From: Sarocladium kiliense
Lineage: Eukaryota > Ascomycota > Sordariomycetes > Hypocreales > Sarocladiaceae
Assembly (NCBI GenBank): GCA_030734395.1
Contig: JAUZTG010000048.1
Location: 2,976,001-3,040,000 of the forward strand
DNA length: 64,000 bases
Reading direction: 5' to 3'
Part shown: positions 56,015 through 64,000 of the stretch, piece after piece
Layout of the letters: the number at the start of each line of letters is the position of its first letter
Numbering within the stretch: the first letter of the stretch is position 1
The notes under the pieces: model-generated
Seen by the model: only the letters and a program-made list of their open reading frames with translations
Told to the model about the DNA's origin: nothing
Databases searched by the model: none
Program-made: the position numbers and the translations under genes

Positions 56015-56048
56015 CGAAACTTCCGTAAATCTTTCCACGGAAGTTTCG
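56015..56048. repeat. Perfect 12-nt inverted repeat
   Basis: CGAAACTTCCGT (56015-56026) and its exact reverse complement (56037-56048) are separated by a 10-nt spacer. It lies about 320 nt past alg11 and 355 nt before the peptidase start. Confidence 0.9.
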
Positions 56049-56328
56049 ATTTGGAGAGCAGTCTTGTAAAGTAGCCACTAGCGAAGTGCCCGCGAGCTGT
56101 GCCTTACATCACAGCCTTTCAGTCTTTCGGGAACTGCCGATCTGGGAATTGATAGTCAACTAAGCCACGATCCCTGACGTTCGAAGGACGCACAAGCAGA
56201 TTCCCTAGACACGGCTCTTAGGTAATATGATGAAATAGCCAGAATGGTTTGATCTTATGGCGATGGCTATGCCTTGACGTATCTAGTGCACCGCCTTGCA
56301 TGGTTGAAGCGTTGGAACCTGAACACCT

Positions 56329-56338
56329 CTATATAAGG
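56329..56338 (+). promoter_or_regulatory. TATA box of the peptidase gene
   Basis: CTATATAAGG, about 70 nt upstream of ATG 56404. It is the best TATA match near a gene start in the window, suggesting a regulated rather than housekeeping promoter. Confidence 0.7.
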
Positions 56339-56403
56339 GGAGTTCAACCTGGTCGAAATGTCTTCCTGAATGGTCCAGACAAACTCTATACTCACTACAC
56401 ATC

Positions 56404-58094
56404 ATGTCTCTCAAAGCGATCTTTTCGACATCTCTTGCCTTCTCTGGGCTGATAGCCTCTGCCTCTGGGAATGCGACTCCGAATAGCTTCAACTGGACCA
56501 CCTGCACATTTGAAGAAGCACTTCGAGAATCACACAACGTAACATTTCCTTTCGAATGCAGTAACTTTACCGTACCGCTCGACTATCTTGACGACAAGGC
56601 AAACAAGACCATCAACCTCCAGCTCAGCAAGATCCCTGCTGTAAATGGAGATTCCAAGGGCACCATCTTCTTCAACTTTGGAGGCCCTGGTCTTGAGGCA
56701 CGCGCGACGCTTATTTCCCAGGGAGAGATGCTTCTTACTATGACAGGGGGCAAGTATGACCTCGTCGCCTTTGATCCTCGGTTAGCACCCCCTTCTCGTC
56801 ATTTCGACAGGTCAAGAACTGCATAGCACTGACACAAGAGAGGGGTAGCGGAACGGCGAACACTTCTCCCTTTAACTGCTACAACGACACCACTCGAGTG
56901 GTGACCAACCTCAAGCATGGCCTCATGGAAATCGTTGGCCCAGAGGATGAGCCTGGCCTTGCTTACAAGTGGGCGTCAAACCAGAACTACGTTTCCGACT
57001 GTCTTACCTCCAATGAGAGCGCACCTGAGCTGGGCGAGCTTGTCGGCACTGGCTACGTCGCACGCGATATTATCCAGCTGCTCAATGCTATTGAAGGCGA
57101 AGACGCAGCCCTAAACTTCTACGGCCTTTCGTACGGCACAATTCTCGGCACGACTTTTGCTGCCTTGTTCCCTGAGAGGGTGGGCCATATGGTACTGGAC
57201 GGCAACGTCAATGTCCCGGAATGGTATGATGGGGTAGAGCTTTCGTGGTTCAAAGACGCCGACAGTGCTTTGCTGGATCTCTTCGAGCGTTGTATTGACG
57301 CCGGACCCGAGCTTTGCCCACTCGCTGCTCGGAACGAAACTGCCACCAAGCTCAATGACCGGTTCTATAAAGTCCTTGATGACCTCTACACGGCTCCTAT
57401 TCCTCTCGGCAGCACCTTTGTTCTAGATCCGTCAAACCTCAAGGCCGGTCTCCGGATATCACTTTACGGTCCCGATAGCTACCTGCCTTTGACCAAGGTG
57501 TTTGATGAGCTGTTCAAGCCAGTCGGCAAGCGAAATATGACTGCTCTGGCAGAGGCTTGGCTCCCCATTGGTGCGAGCGCCGACTTTGTTGATGTCTTGC
57601 CAGACGACTCACCCTCTGGAATCTTCTGCGGCGACAAGACGATCCGTACCCAGGACTTCAGTGACGTCTACCCCGACCTAGCGGAACAATTCGCCAACGT
57701 CTCCCGCTCTATCGGAGATTTGGCCAATAATCTGGACTACACATGCCTTCTCTGGCCCTGGCACGCCAAAGGAGCTTACAACGGCAGCTGGCATGAAGAG
57801 ATCGAAACAAAGAACCCCATTCTCTTCATTGGAAACACATATGATCCCGTATCGCCTATTGATAATGCTCGGAACAGCAGTGCTATTTTCAAGGGCTCTG
57901 CTGTGCTTGAGCATGAAGGTGTTGGGCATGCGTCTTTCAGCCACTCGTCACTTTGTACTGCTAAGGCGGTTCGAGCTTACTTCCACGACGGAGAACTGCC
58001 CAAGGAGAACACGAAGTGTAAGACTGACTTCGGCGTCTTTGATGTTGGCAAGTCTTGGAAAGACTCACTTTTGCCTGACATGGGTTGGGAGTAA
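56404..58094 (+). CDS. Secreted alpha/beta-hydrolase peptidase (S33, tripeptidyl aminopeptidase-like)
   Basis: Extracellular peptidase or hydrolase of the Streptomyces tripeptidyl aminopeptidase-like S33 group. Two exons, 56404-56780 and 56849-58094, with a 68-nt intron (GTTAGC...GGGTAG), give 540 residues. A signal peptide (MSLKAIFSTSLAFSGLIASA) is followed by FNFGGPGLEARA (oxyanion region), LVAFDPRGTANTSPFNCY across the splice, and the nucleophile elbow YGLSYGTILG. The acid is FIGNTYDPVSP and the His EGVGHASFS, so the triad is complete. The TAP C-terminal domain supplies the last part. It has many N-glycosylation sites (NATP, NWTT, NVTF, NKTI). Four or more Cys probably form disulfides. Substrate unknown. 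Confidence 0.9.
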
Positions 58095-58338
58095 CACTCA
58101 TGGATGAGACATAGCCAACGCCGCTACTTTGTTTGCTTGGACGTTTTGTTTTCATTTCTTCACTTTTCAGCCTTAGACCATGTATTTCTGTGTGTTAGAA
58201 TGCTTCAAAGAACTCCAATTCCACAGTTCACCCAATCCTGAGAAATGATCAAGCATTGAAACATGTGCAAGCTCTATATGTCGAATGATATCTGCAATGT
58301 ACGTCTCTATTATGCATCATACATCTATATCGCCCCAT

Positions 58339-60497
58339 CTACAACGTCAACCCCCCGCTGTTCCTCTGTCTGGACTCACCCGCGGCCTCAAACACTCCAT
58401 TTGGCCCCTTCAAAATCCCCTGCACCGCACTCTTCGTCGGCGGCACCCACACAATATCGTGGCCTCTCTCCACCAACCCATCAACCACATTTTCCCGCTC
58501 TTTCATCGCATGCTCCAGCGTTGTAACGTTCGGCATTAGCTGATCGTGAAGGCGGGGCTTAGCGATCGCGTCGGCCATGGTGGACTGGTGCTCGACGACG
58601 TGCCAGAGGACCTGTGCAGTGGCGGAAATGATGCGAGAGCCGCCTCCTGCGCCGAGCGTGGCAAGGAAAGACGGAGGGTTTGAGCCGTCATTGGAGGTGA
58701 CGATCATGGGGGTGCAGGAGGAGAGAGGACGCTTGAAAGGGCGGATGAAGTTGGCAACGGAGGGCGGGAAGCCGAATTCGTTGGGTTCGCCAGGGATAGA
58801 GAAGTCGTTCATCTCGTTGTTCCTATCGATCTGGTTAGGGACGCGGGTAGACAGAGTCTGGAGAGGGTGACTTACAGGATGATGCCAGTCTTTGGCTCCA
58901 CGATGAGGTTGCCGAAAAGGAGGTTGATGGTGGTTGTCAAGGACGTAGCCATTCCCGAGTCATCTGCCGTAGCAATGTGCGACGTCCCATGACTGTCCTT
59001 CAAGAACTCCTTCCTCGGGAGATAGCTCTCCACCGGTTGCGTGGCATTATCCAAGATCCTACCCCATGTAGCCTTTGCCCTCTCCTCTCTCAACATCTTA
59101 TCCTCCATCTCCTGCACGTTCTCCACAAAGTCCGGATCGCCGAGCTGCAGCCTGGCACCGTAGGCGAAGCGCATCGCCTCGACGAGGCGGTGATTAGTGA
59201 GAGGCTCGTCGGAGGAAAAGGTTTCTGGGGAGAATTGCTCCATGGTTTTGAGGAGGTGGAAGGCGACGGCACCGCCGGCCGGGGAGCCGATGCCGTGGAG
59301 GATGAGGCTTCGGTAGGTGGTTGTGGTGACGTTGCGAGAGATGATGTCGTAGTTTGCGAGGTCTTTAAGGGTCATAATACCCTTGCCACGGTTGAGGACA
59401 TCGATGATGGCCTCGGCTGGTAACTGTCAGATGCTGGATGTGATTCAAGGGTACATGAGTACCTACCAATCTCGCCTCTGTAGAATGAATCTGGGCCTTC
59501 ATTGGCGATCTTCTCGAGAGTGCTATATATCAATGAGAATTGATTCGCTTCGAAATCTTATCGTTGACTTACTTTGCGTAACGTTTCCTGGTCATGATCT
59601 CACCTTCTTTGACGAGAGTCCCTGCAAGGTGGTTAGCTTCCTTAACCAGCTATGACAATTTCTGAGATGTGCCTTACCATTCGGAGCGTAGTCCTCAGCC
59701 CAGTCAGGGACGACTGTGAGGAACTGGTACTTGTAGACGTTCATGGCCTCGTGCATCATGCGTTCCATATCGGCGTTTACTGGGGATGCTGGTCAGCAAA
59801 GACTCTCCTTTCAATGAGACCCCGCTCGACCTACCTCTGAAGCCGTTTCTTGCAACATGGATGGCACCAGCCATGACGTCCTTCCACGGGAGAACCTGAG
59901 AACCCCATGTTAGACTTGAAATCAGAATAGATAGAGGAACAGTGAAAGATCTTACGCCGTATTTTGAGTGAATGTAGCCCAAGCCACGGACCTCACCAGG
60001 GACACCAGCAGCTTTGCCTCCCACCATGCTGAGAATCACCTCATCCTTATACATGTCTTCATGAGCAGCAGCAGGAGCAGCTTCTCTGAAGTCCACAGCT
60101 TCGTAATTACCATCCTTATCGCGGATGAGAACGAAGCCTCCACCGCCGATGCCGGAGTGGTAGCTACCGACGACACCGACGCAGAAAACGGTGCCGACCA
60201 GCGCATCTACAGCATTGCCCTATTTCTGAGGTTAGTTCAGTGTTTTGAGGAAGTGGACTTGAGTTCAACATACGCCTTGAGCTAGGAGATCCCGGCCAAT
60301 AGTGCTGCACTCTATCGCCTCGCTCGCAACGGCTCCGCGAGAGCCACTTGGCGCGTTCAGGACATATTCTTGCGCTTCCGATAAGCTGAAAGAGAGTACC
60401 GATAGCAGCAATGAGCGGAGAACTCTCGATTTGAGCACTATGAAACGGTCAGCTCTACATCATCATTATGATCGGTTCATCGGCAGGACTCACACAT
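58339..60497 (-). CDS. Gamma-glutamyltranspeptidase
   Basis: Cleaves or transfers the gamma-glutamyl group of glutathione; secreted or vacuolar. Nine exons: 60497-60494, 60437-60274, 60219-59956, 59895-59835, 59779-59678, 59621-59573, 59522-59467, 59416-58876 and 58822-58339. Introns are 50-60 nt and all phases agree, giving 574 residues. The N-terminus is hydrophobic (SLLLSVLSFSLSEAQ). LLAQGGNAVDALVGT spans the second intron, and GVVGSYHSGIGGGGF follows. The autoprocessing/catalytic Thr lies in KDSHGTSHIATADDSGMA. Later come NEMNDFSIPG and TLGAGGGSRIISA. The first exon contributes only ATG plus one base, so that start is tentative, but its GTGAGT donor is strong and no other in-frame Met gives a signal peptide. 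Confidence 0.9.
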
Positions 60498-60979
60498 GAT
60501 TGAAGCCGGCGCAAGCCGCCCCTCGCTACACCTGACGGTACCTCAAAAAGAGAAGCCCTTGTGGACGAAAGGCAGGTGAAACGCCTCAAGTCTTGAGTGT
60601 ACAGTTTCCAGACTTGCCTTAAGCTCCCAGACCCTCTGTCGAAGCAAATTACTGTCAAGTGATGTAGATCCAAGTCGCGTGAACAAGGCAAACCCGGGTC
60701 TCAGGTTAGTAATCCTCCGGCCCATCGGCCTCCGGGGCAGCTCCGTGCTACAGGGTATCTCGAGCTAGCGGACTTGGGTCACGAGTCATCGCCGATGGAA
60801 GATCAGACAGGGGGCGGCCAATCACAGTGGACGTAATCCACCAGCAACTTTCTGATGGAAGCTTTTCCCTTTCGAGACTTTTTCAAACTTCTGGGGCGCG
60901 AGCAACCAAAATATATCTGCGATTGAGTCAACGTTCACAAATACTCTCGACTGGGAAGTGTTCTGGACTGCAGAGTCAG

Positions 60980-62776
60980 ATGAAAGCTCTGGGAAGCCTG
61001 AGACTCATTTCATTTGTCGTCAAACCACAGAGACCTGTCTCATTCTTCTGCCGCGCTCCATATTCCGCCATGGCCTCACCACAGGCTGCATCGACGCCCC
61101 TGGCGCAAGATGCGCAGCCGCAGCAACAGGCCCGAGTTGCGAAGCGCACGAATGGAGGAACTCCTGGACCAAACAAGAAGAAGTTCAAGCCGAAGAAGAC
61201 GAAGAGGGAGAAGAACATCAAGGAGGGATCCTCAGAGGAAATTCTGAGGCTCGACATCCTCTCACTCATCGAGTCAGAAAGGGCGAAGAACGGAGTCACA
61301 TCTGATGAGGAGGCTAAAAAGGAGCCAGTTCTACCTGAGGAAGGCTCCTTCATTGATGTTGAGATTCTCGAGCTCTCCTCAACAGGCGATGGTCTCGGAA
61401 TGGTAGAAGGCTCCGAGCAAGTCTACGTCGTTCCCTTCACCGTCCCCGGCGACGTCGCCCACGTCAAAGTCTTCCGCCACATCACACAGCTCAACCAAAC
61501 CATCGCAGACTTCAAGTCCATCACAAAACCTTCCCCCATGCGCGATGACTCACGCATTCAGTGCAAGTACTTCAACTCTTGCGGTGGATGCCAGTTCCAG
61601 ATGCTGTCCTATGATGACCAACTTGTACTCAAGAGGAGAGTGCTGGAGAAAGCGTTCAAGAACTTCTCAAACCTGAACCCAGAGCTTGTACCAGAGATTC
61701 AGCCGACGTTTGGAAGTCCGTTGCAGTATGGATATCGAACAAAGTTGACGCCGCACTTCGATGGACCGCCTGGGCCGAGACGTGGGAAGAACCAGAGGCT
61801 TCCGTTTCCAAGCTGTCCAGATGTAGGCTTCATGCTCAAGGGCCAGAGGAAAGTCATCGACATCGAAGATTGTCCTATTGGCACTGAAGCCGTCCGGAGC
61901 GGAATGCAAAGAGAGCGCAAGAGGATGCAGGAGGAGTACCTCAAGTACCAACGCGGCGCAACGATCCTCTTGCGTGAGAACACAGAGAGGTTCCCCAAGG
62001 ACGGAGAGAAGCAGCCTCCCGCAGAGACACCACCTTACGCCGTCAGGGCCGAGACCGACTCTTACGTCGAGATCAAAAGCTGCGAAACCGACCAACGTGC
62101 CACCATCACCGAACATATCGGTCCTTATACCTTCACCAACCCCGCCGGCACCTTCTTCCAAAACAACAACTCCATCCTCGGGCCCTTCACTGACTTCATC
62201 CGCTCCCACATTCTCCCACCCCCAGCCAGCACCACCAGCACCTCCTCCCCAATCAAATATCTTATCGACGCCTACTCCGGCTCCGGCCTCTTCACAATCA
62301 CTCTCTCCTCCGTATTCACCCACTCCATCGGCATCGACATCGCCCCCGACTCCATCACTTCCGCCCGCCACAACGCCTCCCTCAACAACCTCACCCCCGA
62401 GCGCTGCACCTTCATCGCCGCCGACGCAGGTGAACTCTTCAAATCAGTAGAGTATCCTGCCGATGAGACAGTTGTGGTACTAGATCCGCCGAGGAAAGGG
62501 TGCGATGCGGATTTCTTGGATCAATTGAGGAGGTTTGGGCCAAGGAGGGTGGTGTATGTTAGTTGCAATGTGCATACGCAGGCGAGAGATGTTGGGGTTC
62601 TGGTCAGGGGCGAGGGTGAGGGGAGGAGATATGAGATTGAGAGCTTGAGAGGGTTTGATTTCTTCCCTCAGACAGGGCACGTGGAAGGTGTTGCGATCTT
62701 GAACCGCGTGGAGGAGGATGTAAATGGCTCTGCACAGGCATCAGCAGAGGGAACATCAAAGGATGCTTCCTCGTAG
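60980..62776 (+). CDS. trm2: tRNA (uracil-5-)-methyltransferase Trm2
   Basis: Makes m5U54 (ribothymidine) in the tRNA T-loop. Single exon. A TRAM-like domain (VEILELSSTGDGLGMVEGSE) is followed by the iron-sulfur-type cluster CKYFNSCGGCQFQML. Then come GTFFQNNNSIL, the SAM site LIDAYSGSGLFTITL, VVLDPPRKGCDADFL and VVYVSCNVHTQARDV with the catalytic Cys. The general-base region FDFFPQTGHVEGVAIL closes the enzyme. Two in-frame ATGs matter. ATG 60980 (598 residues) adds a basic presequence-like leader (MKALGSLRLISFVVKPQRPV); ATG 61070 (568 residues) has a near-ideal context (GCCATGG) and starts a Lys-rich, nuclear-type N-terminus. Both may be used. The yeast enzyme is known to modify cytosolic and mitochondrial tRNAs. 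Confidence 0.93.
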   Translation: MKALGSLRLISFVVKPQRPVSFFCRAPYSAMASPQAASTPLAQDAQPQQQARVAKRTNGGTPGPNKKKFKPKKTKREKNIKEGSSEEILRLDILSLIESERAKNGVTSDEEAKKEPVLPEEGSFIDVEILELSSTGDGLGMVEGSEQVYVVPFTVPGDVAHVKVFRHITQLNQTIADFKSITKPSPMRDDSRIQCKYFNSCGGCQFQMLSYDDQLVLKRRVLEKAFKNFSNLNPELVPEIQPTFGSPLQYGYRTKLTPHFDGPPGPRRGKNQRLPFPSCPDVGFMLKGQRKVIDIEDCPIGTEAVRSGMQRERKRMQEEYLKYQRGATILLRENTERFPKDGEKQPPAETPPYAVRAETDSYVEIKSCETDQRATITEHIGPYTFTNPAGTFFQNNNSILGPFTDFIRSHILPPPASTTSTSSPIKYLIDAYSGSGLFTITLSSVFTHSIGIDIAPDSITSARHNASLNNLTPERCTFIAADAGELFKSVEYPADETVVVLDPPRKGCDADFLDQLRRFGPRRVVYVSCNVHTQARDVGVLVRGEGEGRRYEIESLRGFDFFPQTGHVEGVAILNRVEEDVNGSAQASAEGTSKDASS

Positions 62777-62902
62777 ACGTGCCACTTGTAGTTGAAGAGA
62801 ACACTTTCAACATTGCATCTAATCGTTATCGTCTAATTCGCCATAAACCTGAATCCAAGAACCCTACCGCGCCATTGATAACTTAGCCAGTCCAGATACG
62901 CC

Positions 62903-64000
62903 TTATTTTTCGTCCAGAAGCGGCTTCAAAGCCTGGACTGTGACCTGCAAAACCTCCGGTCTCCGACTCTTCTTCAAGCATTCCTTGAGTACATCCACAG
63001 CCCCTTCCTTCTTAAACTTCTCCTTTGCCATGAGTCCCGCCTCACCCTCAGCAGATACCATGTTCAGCACTGTGACGACGCCTCTGTGCCGCAAATCCTC
63101 GCTATCATCGACACACATGCCCAGAATCACATTCACACCCCTCTCCCTTTCCACGATAGCGCGGACGACGCCATCGAAACCCGTGAGTGAGGCGAGAGCA
63201 CCACCGGCTGCGCTTCTGGTACCTTCATCCTCAGCGTCCGCTAGAGCGAGAAGGATATGTAAGCGGTTCTTTGCCTTGAAAGATCCGTCAGCATAAAGAG
63301 CAATACCCTCTGCACATTGCATCAGGTTGCAGACAAGCTCCACTGAAGCTTTGGATACAAGGGGATTTGAGGACAGAAGCTGTTCTTCGATATGCGTCCA
63401 GGCCGCCTGGATGATGGATGGGCGCGTCGTGTCATCATCCAAAGAGGCGAGATTGGTGAGAGCCATTAGGCTTTCGAACGTAGGCAAAAGATCCCGAGTG
63501 TCTGACGCCGGATCAGGAGGGATGATGGACACCAGGGGCCTGATCGCTACATCGAGGGGGTTGGATCGGTTTCCGCCAAACACCAGTGCTGGATTGATAC
63601 TGATAAGAATGCGGGCAAGGGCATGCGCTGCCGTGCGGCGGGGAACCTGTTCTGTCTCAGGTAGAGTCAGCCAGGCTGTGATCAGAAGCTTGACGGCGCC
63701 TTGCTGTGCCAGAGGCCCTCTCAGAGCTTTGGTTGCAGTGATGGCATGGATGATTGAGACGATCAAGCCCAAGGCGGCAGGCGAACCACGCTTGCTCTGT
63801 GTAACCAACACTGGTGTAATACCAGCATCGAACACAGCCTTACACCGTTTCGCGACAGCTTCATCGCTATTCAACGGATCGGGCCCTTGCAATTTGCCGC
63901 CAGCATTGGCGTACGCCTTGAGCTGTGTCATCTTCTTCTGTTCTTCCGTCATCACGGGTAGATACTGTGTGAGATTCAAGAAGATGCTGAGCGCCCCGTA
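62903..64000 (-). CDS. UNC-45/She4/Cro1-type UCS myosin co-chaperone, C-terminal part
   Basis: Chaperone for myosin motor domains, acting in actin-based transport, endocytosis and cytokinesis. The frame stays open to the window edge (YGALSIFLNLTQYLPVMTEE), so the N-terminal half lies outside. The visible 365 residues are armadillo-like helical repeats: PVLVTQSKRGSPAALGLIVS, EQVPRRTAAHALARILISIN, LMALTNLASLDDD, ASVELVCNLMQCAEGIALYA, AGGALASLTGFDGVVRAIVE and HRGVVTVLNMVSAEG. These match the UCS domain of She4/Rng3/CRO1 proteins. It ends LKPLLDEK. It is convergent with trm2 at 126 nt. Confidence 0.88.
   Translation of the reverse strand, partial: YGALSIFLNLTQYLPVMTEEQKKMTQLKAYANAGGKLQGPDPLNSDEAVAKRCKAVFDAGITPVLVTQSKRGSPAALGLIVSIIHAITATKALRGPLAQQGAVKLLITAWLTLPETEQVPRRTAAHALARILISINPALVFGGNRSNPLDVAIRPLVSIIPPDPASDTRDLLPTFESLMALTNLASLDDDTTRPSIIQAAWTHIEEQLLSSNPLVSKASVELVCNLMQCAEGIALYADGSFKAKNRLHILLALADAEDEGTRSAAGGALASLTGFDGVVRAIVERERGVNVILGMCVDDSEDLRHRGVVTVLNMVSAEGEAGLMAKEKFKKEGAVDVLKECLKKSRRPEVLQVTVQALKPLLDEK

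Larger units (their letters stand above)
55698..56403. promoter_or_regulatory. Intergenic; promoter of secreted peptidase gene
   Basis: Holds the alg11 3' flank, a perfect 12-nt inverted repeat and a TATA box, both listed separately. Confidence 0.5.

Overview
The window is nuclear DNA of a filamentous ascomycete (Pezizomycotina; a Dothideomycete would fit, but that is inference). The evidence is about 25 eukaryotic protein genes with short GT-AG introns (mostly 49-97 nt, several with CTAAC-type branch points), an intron-containing tRNA-Lys, fungal-only protein families, and transition-biased (RIP-like) damage in repeats. Exon joins were worked out by hand from splice signals and reading-frame phase.

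Layout. 1-10 kb: a frameshifted fungal membrane-protein gene, an ABHD12-like hydrolase, then a divergent pair of a Ctr copper transporter and a ferric/cupric reductase that looks like a metal-uptake module, and a small unknown gene. 10-15 kb: the replisome factor Mcl1/Ctf4, divergent from a WD40 protein. 14.6-19.7 kb is a gene-poor stretch. 19.7-31 kb: a large fungal 'gastric mucin-like' protein, Rab GTPase Ypt1, a secreted carboxylesterase, a probable mitochondrial unknown, and mRNA-decay factor Lsm1.

31.7-35.4 kb is the most unusual part. A tRNA-Lys(CTT) gene is followed by a broken tyrosine-recombinase/zinc-finger gene, apparently a fossil Crypton-like element. It lies between two imperfect copies of a tRNA T-arm-like direct repeat, and RIP-like degenerate repeats sit beside it.

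36-64 kb is dense housekeeping sequence: a diphosphoinositol-phosphate Nudix hydrolase, arginyl-tRNA-protein transferase Ate1, exosome subunit Rrp42, a mitochondrial membrane protein, cytochrome c, Dlt1, nucleoporin Ndc1, Qa-SNARE Pep12, mitochondrial insertase Cox18, mannosyltransferase Alg11, a secreted S33-type peptidase, gamma-glutamyltranspeptidase, tRNA m5U54 methyltransferase Trm2 (with two plausible starts) and the 3' part of an UNC-45/She4-type myosin chaperone that runs off the right edge.

Most genes are unrelated housekeeping neighbours. The only clear functional pairing is copper transporter plus metalloreductase. I see no secondary-metabolite cluster, CRISPR array or rRNA gene.
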